DNA of 64,000 bases, taken from the NCBI GenBank assembly GCA_008477525.1, contig SPDT01000010.1:1674001-1738000 (forward strand), in the 5' to 3' direction. Made by a program: the position numbers and the translations under genes. The notes beneath the pieces are model-generated. The model was not told the DNA's origin and ran no database searches. It worked only from the letters and a program-made list of their open reading frames with translations. Positions 1 to 12,319 of this stretch are shown here, in pieces (position 1 is the stretch's first letter; every line of letters starts with the position of its first letter). This DNA is from Hypomyces perniciosus (lineage: Eukaryota; Ascomycota; Sordariomycetes; Hypocreales; Hypocreaceae).

Positions 1-1521
1 GATTGATTGAAGACCATAACACTATCCTACCTAGACACGTAAATGCAATCAAGGAGAACTCGCATGCATAGGGTGGCTGTTCAACTCAATATTACACACA
101 CAATGATGACCGTGTCGTGCGTCCTGTGAATGTACCTGCACAGTACAACGACCACGGATATGCTTACAGATGATGGAATTCCTACTGAACAGACCTTATT
201 CAGATCATTTGGGGACACGGTAATGTATTGCGGAATATCTCGCTGCAAATTTGGTTTCAATCATTCACCGGTCTATTGTCCACCGTGCATCGGTATTGTT
301 CCTATTCTAACTTTATGATAGGATAGGTTAATGCCATTCAGTTTGTTCACTGCACTGCCGGCTTTACGATAGGACTGTGTTCATGTGTTCGGCAGCCACA
401 ATTGTTCAAGTATTGCACAGGGGCTACGACAAAAACAGACAATGCGGAACATCTAACCGTTTAATGGTTTGAATAGATTCGTACAGACGTCTTTGATATC
501 TCACCCGGGACATTTGGTCAATATAGACTTGAATCGGTGGTTACTCAAGTCCAACGACCACACTGTCGGTAACTTCAGATCAGCCCTCGGAAGTCATTAA
601 CACGTTAACAAGATTTGACGCAGTGCGCCATGAATAAATGAAGAATACGAAGAGAGACTGGGAGAAATTATGCCAAAAATGCTGGTGAAAAGGCAATGCG
701 GAATCCTCAAAGTCATCCAAGTCAGGCACATTCTGATGCACGTCACCTTGGACACTCCGTCCAAAACACTCATGTCGGGATCAACACACATGAATAGGTT
801 GGTGAGAGACGGTGAAGCATTTACTTTCAACAATCTAAGATACCGACATCTGAATACCGCAGAAAATAGCTCAATATACAGTATTCTGTCTTCCTGTGGT
901 GCTCTCATTTTTGCTGTTCAGACGAGACGCCAGAACCGAATGATCCCCCCACATCAGCATTCAAAAACACTCAGAAAGTATGCTACAAAGAAGCGTTTCG
1001 ATGGTGAAATATCTTGAGATAATTTCTGGGCAGATAGGTGCTGATAGGCATGGTTCCACTAGTCAGTTAATGCGGGTGAGGAGCTTGATGCCTTTTGCCA
1101 ACCTTAGGGCCAGTCATTAAGATTATCTTGTGCCTTAGTATTGCAACCCTTTGCAACTATTGTCGCGGTGACTAACTCTGTCTGTAAGCAAGTCTGTTCT
1201 TGCTTAACTCTATTGCTCAGCACCTGTTCCTTCTATTGTCTGTGAGGTTTGATCCACAAGTTAAGCGCAACCACTGCAGAATCATCGCCCCTCTCCGGGT
1301 ATGATATAAAGATGCGGTTCTTTCAAAGTCTTCTCATAAATTTCAGGAATCTACTCTTCAATTTACTCGTCTGGACGGATCACTCTTAAAGCTCAACGCG
1401 CACTCGTCTTATCGTTGTCAAAGGCTGTCAGTGAACACCATCAGCAACTTCTGCCTTTCGACAGGACAGTGACAACTGGTAGTCAGTGGCAACCACACCT
1501 AGTTCAGAAACTCCAACACTG
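1..1521. other. Intergenic, upstream of F-box-like gene
   Basis: I see no convincing gene here. The short open frames at about 600-1017 lie antisense to one another and have no family features. A TATA-like stretch (TATAAAG) lies near 1305-1311, about 210 bases before the F-box-like start codon, and could belong to its promoter. Confidence 0.5.
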
Positions 1522-2760
1522 ATGGAATCACGCAGTTCGATTTCTCCCTACGATTTAACGATATTCATCATGGCTCGTCATCCTCGATCCTCGATCCTTA
1601 CGCTCCCCCGATCCTCTACCAACCAAATTCCACAACCCTGCTCCCTCGATCACATGCCTTTAGAAATCATCTTGGCGATTATGGATATGTTCAGTTCGAA
1701 CGAAGACGTGTTAAATTTCACGAGCATCTATCCCCGCGCCAAATATCTCCTTAAAGACCACAAGGCATCTATCCTCAGAAATATCCTGAAGAGGATTATC
1801 CATCCCTCAAACCTAGACATCGCCCTCGTCACCTTCGGCCTGCTACGACTCTCTCGCCGGGAAGACCTTGAGCAAGAAACACTGTGTCTCAGCGCGCTCA
1901 CGGAGATGCCCACCCTCGACTTCATGACATCCGCCGTCGACTCCCTGGAACAACTCCTTGATCTAGTCTCGAGTGTGAACTACATGGTCAGGCTGTATGC
2001 GTACCCAGATTGCCCAGAGGCCTTCTGGAAGGATGCGGTCAGGAAATACGATCGTACCTGGCCAGAATCAGACCGTCCTATTCACGGAGTCTACATCCTC
2101 GACGAAAAGAGCCGAATGCAGTGTCGCCAAATGGCAGAGCGCTTCTGGTTCATCCTGGGTGTAGTGGAAAGCCCCCAAGACCACGCCATTAGTGAACACC
2201 ATCGACCTGTCAGACACTCTCCAGAATTGATGGCCCGAATCCAGCGCGAGTTTTTCGCGTTTGAATTGCAAAGTCGAGTGAGCATCCTCCAGCGTCTCAC
2301 TGTCATCCCTGACCAGTGGGTCGAGGACGAGACTCATGGCGTAGGCGTCGCGCGGTTCCTGGAGATGGCAGAAAACGTTTATGTTCATACCATCAGCCAG
2401 AACGATGCCAGGGATGACGTCGAGATCCTGAAATATATGCGTCGGTCGGGCTGGGGCAACGCCAGCTTGATGGGGGTGCGACACTGGACCACGATATTGA
2501 GAGCGGGACAGGAGGAGGCTACGATGAAGAGCGCGGAGGGTGTTTCAAGAGTCATAAATGACACCTTGATCTATTATCAGGATCCGTCTCGCCCTATCAA
2601 TGGCCAGGGGTGGTTTTGGGAGCTGCAGTCGGTTGGGTGGGCTGAACTGTCCAACTATGCCCTTGCGCTTTGGAGGCGATGTGGGGCGCTAGAGGAATCA
2701 AGAGAGAGACAGAGTGGAGAACAGAGGTCTCCGAATTCTGGGGGGAATGTGCGCTTTTGA
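1522..2760 (+). CDS. F-box-like hypothetical protein
   Basis: This single-exon frame encodes 412 residues from the first in-frame ATG. Around residues 42-80 it has an N-terminal F-box-like helical segment (MPLEIILAIMDMF followed by a stretch about sentences of helices and a YPRAKYLL motif). This arrangement is common in fungal proteins that recruit substrates to SCF ubiquitin ligases. The rest is charged and helical, with no recognised repeat domain, so substrate and role are unknown. In-frame codons upstream of the ATG (from 1486) lack another ATG, so a short 5' exon cannot be excluded. Such genes form large, rapidly evolving families in Aspergillus and Penicillium. The assignment rests on the N-terminal pattern only. 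Confidence 0.7.
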   Translation: MESRSSISPYDLTIFIMARHPRSSILTLPRSSTNQIPQPCSLDHMPLEIILAIMDMFSSNEDVLNFTSIYPRAKYLLKDHKASILRNILKRIIHPSNLDIALVTFGLLRLSRREDLEQETLCLSALTEMPTLDFMTSAVDSLEQLLDLVSSVNYMVRLYAYPDCPEAFWKDAVRKYDRTWPESDRPIHGVYILDEKSRMQCRQMAERFWFILGVVESPQDHAISEHHRPVRHSPELMARIQREFFAFELQSRVSILQRLTVIPDQWVEDETHGVGVARFLEMAENVYVHTISQNDARDDVEILKYMRRSGWGNASLMGVRHWTTILRAGQEEATMKSAEGVSRVINDTLIYYQDPSRPINGQGWFWELQSVGWAELSNYALALWRRCGALEESRERQSGEQRSPNSGGNVRF

Positions 2761-3445
2761 GTCGGATCATAAATTGTTTCTATGCAGAGACTCGAGGCGA
2801 ATATGTAGAACTGGTCAGGCCACGGGTTGTTTCTGATGAAGGTCTTTTTCATGTCTATGCCATCGTTAGCACTGTGAGAGGCGCTTTCGCACTTGCTTCG
2901 GGATATTTCACCCTTTGTTATTTATGATACTCAGGTTCCCAAAGGTTTGCCGCCTACCAATACTCATCGATTGTCCTGAATCTGTCAACAAGACGAGATA
3001 ATACGAGTTCATTGGCCAACTGAGAAGTGCCGAGTCAGGCACCCTCACTGTTAGTTTGTGACGGATATATTCGCCTGGAAATGATACCAAATGTATGCCA
3101 GGGACTTGTAAGTGGACTCGTTCTACTCGGAAATGTCTCCCGGTACCCCCGTTTCTTTGTACTGATGACTTCTGGACTTTGTGGGTTTCAGTACTCCGTA
3201 CCCCGGTAACAGAGAAAGACGTTTAGATTAGGTGGTGTGGTTAGGGGATGGATTGGATTAAAGGGGAAGAAATTCGGAGTGTATATGCTACCGAGCCATA
3301 TGAGAGTGAAGAGACGTTGATTTGGAGAGGTCAACTTGGACAACCTCCAATGTATGTTTGTTCTATATTGTATCCGTGGGGAGAGCTTTATAATCTACAA
3401 TACAGCACCGACTATGAATCTAAAACATACACCCAATTTCCCAGT
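2761..3445. other. Intergenic, convergent gap
   Basis: The gap between two convergent genes holds their 3' ends. No supported gene is seen. A forward frame at 3248-3808 overlaps the carrier gene antisense and lacks family features. Confidence 0.5.
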
Positions 3446-4792
3446 CTAGTGAAGCAGGATATCATAGCCATCCTTGGTTATTCTCACCTCCTCAGCCCCA
3501 AATCCGTACTTACGCCGTATCAACTCAAAAATAATCAAGCCCGCACTCGTGCTCGGCACCTGGCGGATCGTGTTCCTCCAAAACCCACGGTACAGCCACT
3601 TTCCCAGCTTCAATCCCTCAGACTGCGCCTCTGCCGTGCAAACAGCCCATGTCTCCTGGTAGGCGCGGTAATACGCCCGGAGCATCCGCCATCGCCGCCA
3701 AGGCTTATCTGGGTTCGCTGCCCTGGAAGCACGCAGTTTGGCAGCTTTCTCGTCGAGATCCTCGAGGTGGTCCCAGTGCTTGACTTGGAAGTGTGTCAAG
3801 GGGTGTAGAAGCAGCTGCTGTGCGAAGGATGCGCTGATGCCCGCTCCCAGCAGAAACATCGGTTCTAGAGCGTAGTGCGGGCGAATGATGGATATTCCGC
3901 TGTCTTCTTTAGGGCGATTGATTGGCCGCTTCACGGCGAGCAAATCAACAATGTCCTCAGCCAGGCCTCCGTAGTACCAAGTTACAAAGCGGTAATAAGC
4001 CTGCGCTTTGACATACTCGAAAGTGCTGAAGAAGATGGCACTCCCCAGACTGTCCTTGGCGAATGAGAGCCCCCATCCCGCAAAGATTCCTCGGAGACCA
4101 ATCTCTCTCAGCTTCTCGACACCAAACATCCACATACTCCTTCGACCGCTGCCATCTCTGCGCATCATATCGCGATGGTCGTACCGCGCCTGTAGAGCAT
4201 CCAACGGCGCCGCCAAGACGCTCTGAATACCGCCTGCAAGGAATCCAGCCGTAAATGTATTCTGCGGCGAGGGCGGTGGGTATGCTCTCTTGCTAGCCTT
4301 TGCGCTCTCCTCGTGCAATCGCCCCAGTATTTGGAGATAGCTGGTGTAAAGAACAACGCCAACACCAATATTGGCAATCAGGGGCGGCAGAATCTGGTGC
4401 GGCACAACCCCCCATCCCTCCTCCTTTATCGCCGACGTCAACACCCCGGGCGTCGTGCTCCTCACCCACAGCCATGTCTGTCGCAGAAAGACATTCAGCC
4501 TCGGCGAAGACTGATCTTGTGCCACAGCCTGCTGCAGCAGCCTCGTCTGGTGGACCGTCCGGGCATACGCCAAGTAATCGACTCTCGTACGGAAGAAGGC
4601 CTTGGCCGGGGCGCGGAAGTAGAAAGCGACGAGCTGTGCACTTAAAGCTCGTACGCCAGCAGCCGATGCGCCAGTTGCAGCATTACTGCGAGGCGCTCGA
4701 TCGGGGAGGCTGTCGGGGGGGATGACGGGGAGAATGCCGGTCGTGGAGTCCGGGAGCGAGGAGCCGGGAGCGTCATTGCGGCCGGGAAACAT
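3446..4792 (-). CDS. Mitochondrial carrier family protein
   Basis: An intronless 448-residue protein starts at a clear ATG (4790-4792). It looks like a divergent SLC25-type carrier of the inner mitochondrial membrane, with three repeats of two membrane helices. Two carrier signatures are visible: APLDALQAR near residue 195 and HPLTHFQVK near residue 330, each followed by aromatic/basic matrix-loop segments. The first repeat is degenerate. At 448 residues it is longer than the usual 300, owing to an N-terminal extension rich in Ser, Pro and Ala and to long loops. No substrate can be read from the contact residues. It could equally be one of the atypical outer-membrane or fusion-related carriers. 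The gene is convergent with the F-box-like gene. Confidence 0.8.
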   Translation of the reverse strand: MFPGRNDAPGSSLPDSTTGILPVIPPDSLPDRAPRSNAATGASAAGVRALSAQLVAFYFRAPAKAFFRTRVDYLAYARTVHQTRLLQQAVAQDQSSPRLNVFLRQTWLWVRSTTPGVLTSAIKEEGWGVVPHQILPPLIANIGVGVVLYTSYLQILGRLHEESAKASKRAYPPPSPQNTFTAGFLAGGIQSVLAAPLDALQARYDHRDMMRRDGSGRRSMWMFGVEKLREIGLRGIFAGWGLSFAKDSLGSAIFFSTFEYVKAQAYYRFVTWYYGGLAEDIVDLLAVKRPINRPKEDSGISIIRPHYALEPMFLLGAGISASFAQQLLLHPLTHFQVKHWDHLEDLDEKAAKLRASRAANPDKPWRRWRMLRAYYRAYQETWAVCTAEAQSEGLKLGKWLYRGFWRNTIRQVPSTSAGLIIFELIRRKYGFGAEEVRITKDGYDILLH

Positions 4793-5670
4793 GGTATTGG
4801 CGGCTCATTTTGTGGAAGAGAAAGATACTTTGCTAGGCTGCTGGTTTTCCTCCAGTCTGTGTGTTGCCTTGAGAGGAAGGGGATGCCTGTGTGCTCGTAT
4901 GAGACTTCGGAAGGCTGATAAAACATTCGCGGGGAATCGCTATGCAAGGCTGCCATTGTGATGACTAATGCACCTATTGGTGCACTACCTAAGGTCAGGC
5001 AACTTCATCGGGTCGTTATTATATACGACTACTATTCTGATCACGCAGGAATTTGCATCTTCAGTTTATCCAGACGGCAGTACTAATATCATCCACCAGG
5101 TTCCCATTCACATCACCCTTCCTTGTCTTTATCTGCCCCGAGGAAGCTCTCCTATCCAGCATTTTAGCGGCAGTAATAAGCCCGGTATTGGTCAAAGGTA
5201 TCTGGGGAATCTTCCAAGTCAGACTTGGGCCAGCCGAACCCATCATTAAGGTTATGTCTGTAGATATAAGCACTTACGTTTTTGAAGATGTATGTTTCTG
5301 AGGAAAAAGCGTCTGGCTTGACAATATCCGGGGCGGCTCCGGTAGTGGGGCCGGAAACCGGAGTCGCTGCCGGAGGCGTGGCTGCCTTTGCATCTGATTA
5401 TGTTCTGTCATTTGCACGGTCTATTAAATGCGAGCAAAAATAGGGTAATCACCATACAAGAAGCCAATGATTGGCAGCATTTGGATGTGAAGAGGTCCAA
5501 ACGACATAAAGACGATAGAATGGGGTGAGGAGTAATATTGGCTGAAGACTAGGCGGACAACAGTGCACCGTCAACAAGGAAGCCATGATTCAACAAACAC
5601 ACTTGGGATGTCTAGGCAGGACACCTTCAAGGTGCAGGTTTCCACCGCTCCATTCATAAAATTGTGAAAG
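4793..5670. other. Intergenic between carrier gene and tRNA
   Basis: This is the likely promoter of the carrier gene plus an unremarkable spacer. Small open frames at 4968-5301 have no recognisable features. A GC-rich stretch near 5320-5385 (CCGG-rich) stands out in composition only. Confidence 0.45.
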
Positions 5671-5770
5671 GCTTCCGTAGCTCAGTTGGTTAGAGCTTCG
5701 TACTAATACTCGGGCTTCAGCTCAAGCATTGGTAATGCGAAGGTCGCAGGTTCAAGCCCTGCCGGGAGCA
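5671..5770 (+). tRNA. tRNA-Ile (anticodon AAU) with 26-nt intron
   Basis: The cloverleaf is complete. The 7-bp acceptor stem pairs 5671-5677 with 5763-5769, followed by discriminator A5770. The D arm is GCTC/GAGC, the anticodon stem is TCGTA/TGCGA, the variable loop has 5 nt, and the T arm is GCAGG-TTCAAGC-CCTGC. The anticodon AAT sits at 5705-5707, followed by A37, as expected for isoleucine. A 26-nt intron at 5709-5734 lies directly 3' of position 37, the canonical place for nuclear tRNA introns. It contains ATT at 5728-5730, which can pair with the anticodon as in other pre-tRNAs. The CCA end is not encoded. Internal A and B box promoter elements coincide with the D and T arms. Confidence 0.95.
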
Positions 5771-6137
5771 AATTGTTTCACGACGCCGTTCACGATTACT
5801 TTTTGCCGATTCCCCGGAATCTTCCGGAATTAATAATGCACATCTTTTTTTTCCCTTTGTCCCATCGAAACTGTACATAATGTTGATGCAGGTTTTGCGT
5901 TCGCTCTTTGGCTCTGTATTGAATTCAGACCACCCAAGGTCATTCTCCCCAAGTGACGAATTGAGATCGGTGCTCCCAATGAACATGATGATGCTTTGAT
6001 CCATGATGTATGTGCCTATCATTTCCTGCCCTAATGCGCCGTGTCTCTCGTTGTGGTTTTTGTTTCCCGCCCCCTTCATGCCGACCCATCATCACTCATT
6101 TCACTCTTGATCATCTAGAGAGCGACCTATCTCATGC
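5771..6137. other. Spacer between tRNA and elp3 3' end
   Basis: T-rich sequence just after the tRNA (near 5845-5852) could serve as the polymerase III terminator. The rest is probably the 3' UTR of the Elongator gene. No gene is seen. Confidence 0.45.
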
Positions 6138-7917
6138 TCATACCTTCGTTTCCTCATCTCGGCCATCAAGCCACTTGCTCATATACGGCCCATCCAACCA
6201 GTACCCAAGCTTCTTGTAATAGCTCCTCACGCCAACACCAGAGATAACGCTGATCTTCTCGCTTCCATGCTCTTCCCTGGCTATCCTCTCGGCCTCCTCC
6301 ATCAGCAAGGTACCGAAGCCCTGGTGCTGGAACTTTCGAGGATCACGGGCGTGAATAGGAACAGCCGTGCCATAGACATGGAGCTCTCGAATCATGCTTG
6401 TTGGCTGGCCCGTAAGCTCCTCTCGGAAAGTGTACTTCTCGGTGCACTTGCGCAGCCGCAGCAAGGCAACCAAGATGTCTTGCTTAGGGTCCTCGTACGC
6501 GAGAAAGGTTTCCCAGCCACCGTTGGCGACGTAGTCTCTCCGCACCAGTTCGATCTGGTTGGGTCTTATCTTGTGCTTGACTTCATTGACGCCGACTTCT
6601 CGCGTCCGCACATCCCGACATGTAGTGCCGAAATCTTTCATTCTCGCCAGGGCCAGCTCTCGTAAGTTGCCATTCTCAACACCAGAAGTAACCAATGGCA
6701 TGGGAATATCTCGTTGGACACGGTAGATACGTGTCCATGGTGGAATGAGGGCCAATATTCTTGCGACAAGATCAATCAATTCGTTTGGTGTGTAGTTCTG
6801 GTATCTTCCTGTCCGCCACAGCTCGTACAAGCCCGTTCCTCTGATGACCAGTGTTGGATAGATCTTCAGACCGTCGGTTCTGAAAGCTGGGTTTTCAAAA
6901 TACTCCCTGAACTGATCGATGTCGCGCTCCATTCCCACGTTCGGGAGGTCAGGCATCATGTGGCTGACTACCTTGTAGCCTGCGTCCTTGGCCAAGCAAA
7001 ATGTTTCTGCTACAGCTGCCACCGTGTGTCCTCTGTTTGTGTCTCGCGCAACATCTTCGTACAGAGACTGAACACCGATTTCCAGTCTTGTGCAGCCATA
7101 CCTCAACATGTCAGAGAGGTGCGGTTGCAAGCAGTAATCCGGCCGTGTCTCGATAGTGATTCCCACACACTTGATATTGCTCATCTCACCTGCCTCGACC
7201 GCTTCATCGACTTTTGAAGTCTGGTATCCGCTCAAGGCATTGTGTAGTTGTGCAATGAAGTCTTCTCGGTATGACTCGGGCAGGGACATGAATGTTCCTC
7301 CCATAATGATGTATTCAACCTTGTCAACCGAGTGTCCCAGCGATTTGAGTTGGTCCACACGTCCTCTTGCCTGTTCAAAGGGGTCGTACCGCGCGCGAAT
7401 CGCTCGCATGGATGTTGGCTCGTATCCGGTATATGACTGCGTGCTGTACTCGAAGTCGGAATCGGGTCCTCCAGGGCAATACACGCAAATGTTTCCCGTA
7501 TAGGCAATATGTGGACATCGATGAGGTTTGCACATGACGGCAACAACGGCGATTCCAGACGACGTTCCTATCTCATGTCAGTCAAATGCTTCCGTCCACC
7601 GTTGGCGCATCCAAGGTCGCACTTATGGGCTTCGCAATCAGTTTCGGGAGGATGTATTTCTTGTAGTGTTCAGGAATAGCGGCGATAATGGCAGTCAGAG
7701 GCGGAATATTTGCGAGTTTGTGCTTCTTTGCAAGTTTGGATCGCAAGGAGTTGAGGTTGATATCCCTCGACGGCCTGCCATTCTTGGTCGCTTCATGGTC
7801 CTCGATCAGAGCGTTTGCGACGTCGGCGCAGCATCGCAAGAAGCGCTCGCTCTCGGGTGCGAGATCAGCGCCCTTTCTCTGTAGCGTAACTGTCGCGGTG
7901 ATTGTAGTCGTCGCCAT
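6138..7917 (-). CDS. ELP3: Elongator complex catalytic subunit Elp3
   Basis: Two exons (7633-side exon 7623-7917 and 6138-7567, intron 7568-7622) give 574 residues. Elp3 is the catalytic subunit of Elongator, which adds carboxymethyl groups to wobble uridines of cytoplasmic tRNAs. It combines a radical SAM domain with a C-terminal GNAT acetyltransferase domain. The iron-sulphur cysteines are visible at residues 116, 126 and 129 in [14 protein letters not shown], and the acetyl-CoA loop (HQGFGTLLM) lies near residue 510. The junction restores the family sequence [18 protein letters not shown]. An upstream in-frame ATG at 7966-7968 would add 17 residues; 7917 is preferred because the family usually begins near there. 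The gene is divergent from the succinyl-CoA ligase gene. Confidence 0.97.
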
Positions 7918-8393
7918 TGTCTGTATCCCTCCGCCTTGACGTTCGTGAAGGCTGTCGATGACTGTCAATCAAAGTTGAGAGTCGTGCGAATCTGCCCCTC
8001 GTTAGTGTCGATTAGATAACAAATAGTAGCAGTACTAAGTATTACTACGGAGTACGAAGTAGACTGCAACCTTTTTGAACGTGCTTTCATGGTGGGGCAA
8101 CACTCGCCGTATTGCCCTGAAAACGGAGGGGTGACCACCGTATAGCGCACCGTGTATTTCACGGCACACCGTTCCATCGCCGTTTTGCGAAAATTGTGAC
8201 TATATCCTCGGAAAAAGCCAGGCACCGTTCCCGTCAGCACCCGAGTTTCGAGCTCCTTGGCGGGCCGTCTCGATCGATTCTCTCTCCAAGCTGCAGCTCC
8301 AGAAATCCCACGTCAAATCTCCCCCAATTCGCTTTTCTTGGCCCAGCGTTGCAGCCGCAACGCTCCCTCAATTCATTCTCCTCCAGCACAAAC
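7918..8393. promoter_or_regulatory. Bidirectional promoter elp3 / succinyl-CoA ligase
   Basis: This 476-base gap lies between two divergent start codons and must hold both promoters. It contains a copy of the dispersed motif (CTACGGAGTACGAAGTA, near 8045-8061). No clear TATA box is seen on either side. Confidence 0.6.
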
Positions 8394-9645
<1,252 letters not shown>

Positions 9646-10246
9646 TTAATTGCTTTTATGTAGTAAAAAGGACAGTGAGGGTTTTGGAGCATGTGGACGG
9701 GTCAACGTGTCCTCGGTGGGGGTTGGGCTGTTTTTACTTGGTTCCATTATCATACATACAAGATAGAATAGGGACAGCCGGTTAGCATAGTCACCTGGTG
9801 TGTGTGTATGCTCTTGTTATCCCGTTTATTCATCAAACTGATCCCCGTGATTAGTTCATACATAGTAACTGGACATGAAATACCACATAGCAAAGACAAT
9901 GAGAAGCATTGCGAGCGGGTATTGTATTTTTAACGCTTTCATTAATTCATCAATGCCTTGTCCGACCTAAAAACTCCAAAGGTGCAGATATACCTCCTCC
10001 TTATGCATTTCATGTGCCCCCAAGGACTGGTGCGCCTGAAAAAAAAAAGCGCTATCATTTCCGATTTCCATAGTCGGCTCGGACCATCATGGAAAGTCCA
10101 GACCGATTATAATCTATGCCAACAAGGAGAAGAAGAAAATAGTAAACTCCCCTAACCATGCATACTCCTGTACCCATGTTCTGTCGATGCGTTAAGTCTG
10201 TTCGTGGGTTAGATGTGCATGGCACATGCTCTAGCATCATCTTCAA
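9646..10246. other. Convergent 3' gap
   Basis: Convergent 3' UTRs of the succinyl-CoA ligase and ubc1 genes occupy this gap. No coding signal is seen. It is AT-rich with an A-run near 10037-10046. Confidence 0.5.
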
Positions 10247-11154
10247 TTATTGTTCGCCGAGCAACCTAGCTGTGATGTCGCCCATATACGCCTCCTCCAG
10301 CTGATAGTCCCGGCCACCGTTTCTATCGATGCCAAAGAAGAGAAAGGCTTCTACCACAGCGTCAACGTCGAAACCCATGCCGACGAATCGCTGGACTAGG
10401 TCTTTGCTGTAACCCTTGTACCTGTCCCATCTGCATTAGCCCTGCACCTTTCCGAGAGGCAGTAATCATCTTGTTTCCTGCATACCGGGTCTCGTCGTCT
10501 ATTATCGCAGATGACTCGCCCTCCTTTCTCCATTTGCTCAGGTCGAGGTTCTGCCGGGGAGCACCGGCGTATTTGACTGCCCACTCGTGGGCCATGAGAG
10601 CAAAGCGCTCCGGGTCATCATTGAGCATCTTGGCAACTTCAGCATCTTGCGGGTCCTTCGGGTTCGGGTTCTCGAGCAGCATCTTGATGGAAAGAAGGGC
10701 TGTCTTGATGGTCTGAACGGGTGACCAGCCAGTACCCAAGGTGTCGAGGCAGATGGCGCCCTAGAAAGACGGCAGAAATTCACAAGTCAGTCCGAGGAGC
10801 TCAACGTGTTGTCGAGCGTTGGGCGCCACAACGCTCCCCCGCATGCATTACAAGGTAGGTAAGAGCAAGGCTCTCGACACACATATGACGTACCGTCTGG
10901 CTGCTGACATTCGGATGCCAAATCCTTGTGTTGAACTTCATCGACGGCGACTTGAACGGGTAATCGTCCGGGATCTGAATATCGATCTCAAACATTCCTC
11001 CCGCATACGGTGTGTCGGGAGGCGCAGGAAAGGTACCCTTGAGGTGCTTCAAGCTCACGCCGTCCGCGGGGCATGCATAGACGCCCGAGTTGTCTCGATC
11101 AGCCTGGATGTCTGCCAGCTCCTTGGCGACACGACGGTCCCGGCTGCTCGTCAT
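10247..11154 (-). CDS. UBC1: Ubiquitin-conjugating enzyme E2, Ubc1/UBE2K type
   Basis: Three exons (10894-11154, 10486-10760, 10247-10430) give 239 residues. The product is a class II E2 with an N-terminal UBC fold and a C-terminal UBA domain, the architecture of yeast Ubc1 and human UBE2K, which extend K48-linked chains. The HPN motif lies at residues 80-82 and the catalytic cysteine at residue 91 in GAICLDTL. The UBA domain occupies about residues 195-239 and ends in YMGDITARLLGEQ. The second intron (10431-10485) is needed: reading through loses the UBA domain, whereas splicing yields ETRWDRYKGYSKDL. The start at 11154 is chosen over an upstream in-frame codon because the family begins MxxxRDRRVAKEL. 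Confidence 0.95.
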
Positions 11155-12319
11155 GATTGCTTCTCGACTTTTGCGCAAATCGTGTGATCTAAGGATGATT
11201 TTGGGGACTGGTATTGGAGCAGAAACCTGACAGGAAAAGAGGGTGATGGCCTTGAAGGTGGTGGGATGGTTGGCGAGGGAATGACTGAAGGCTACTATGA
11301 GGAGGGGCGACGTTGGCGCCTGTACGAGTACGATCAGCTTGGCGTTTAATGCGGAACGCTATTTTTTAGTGGGCGGTTGGCCTGCCAGGTTATCTATGTA
11401 CTTTGGAACGCCTCTGGCAATTGTCCAACACAGAACTCCATTCCATTTGCTGGCATGAGTTGTAGAACCAACGTGTGAGCGTGCAAGGAGAGCCGAGGAG
11501 AGACTCGCTAGTGATACGGACACGTCCAATTAAGGCACATCATCTTTATTAAGTACCCAATGAGATATTCCTGCTAAGTAAGATTTGTATCTATTTATAT
11601 CCACCTACCTCATACTACTACCTAATACCTGTAAGTCCATCACGAGTTAAATTGCCTCTGCTCTAGGGTAAGAGTTGGGCCGAGATGGTTGGTATTTCTA
11701 AACCCACCAGTACATATCATATTCCTATAGGAAATAATATCAAGCCAATTTTTTGGAGAGCAATATGCGAAACTAACTAGTACTCCGTACAGAAGTATAA
11801 TACTTTCGTTTCCCGCCATTCTCTAGCACTATCATCAGCCTTGGCGAAGACACCATACATAAACTATACCTAGGTATTTGAGGATTCAGTCGATGATCTA
11901 AAGGTGATTGATTTATGCGAACATCAACACATTTTAATAGCCGCCATCGCGACTGTAGCATTTTCAAGAAATCATTCGATACTTGTTAAGAGGATCTTAT
12001 TGATTTTAGACCCTGAGCGAGAACGATGGATGCCGACGCTTGGTTCAAGATTAAGCTCAGGTATTTACTGATAAATCACGTGACATGGTGGCATTCATCA
12101 TCACGTGGTCTGCCTGGAGCTGTCGTGTATCTCTGGCGCCTAGTCGGAGCAGCCCACTGCGCGCATCATCATTACCCAAGTTGACCTGACGACCGCCTTT
12201 CCCATCACATCAATCCCTACGCTTGCGCACTATTCCCTCCGCATTGAAAGAACCTGTTTATTTTGGTAATACACATCTGAAAGACTCACGCGCAGGCTCT
12301 CAGAGCTTGGCTAGTCAAG
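11155..12319. other. Divergent gap ubc1 / rpt2
   Basis: This 1.2-kb gap lies between divergent housekeeping genes, and no gene is seen in it. It includes one dispersed TACTCCGTA motif (11781-11789) and two CACGTG boxes near the rpt2 end, listed separately. Confidence 0.5.
12076..12108. promoter_or_regulatory. Paired CACGTG boxes upstream of rpt2
   Basis: TCACGTGA at 12076-12083 is followed by TCACGTGG at 12101-12108, with 25 bases between the cores. The pair lies about 215-245 bases before the rpt2 start codon. CACGTG is the core of bHLH and some bZIP sites in fungi. Which factor binds here is not known from sequence. Confidence 0.45.

Noticed and set aside
670..1017. 115-codon forward frame
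   Set aside because: Overlaps an equally long reverse frame and has no family features or promoter signals.
3248..3808. 186-codon forward frame
   Set aside because: Mostly antisense to the mitochondrial carrier; no domain.
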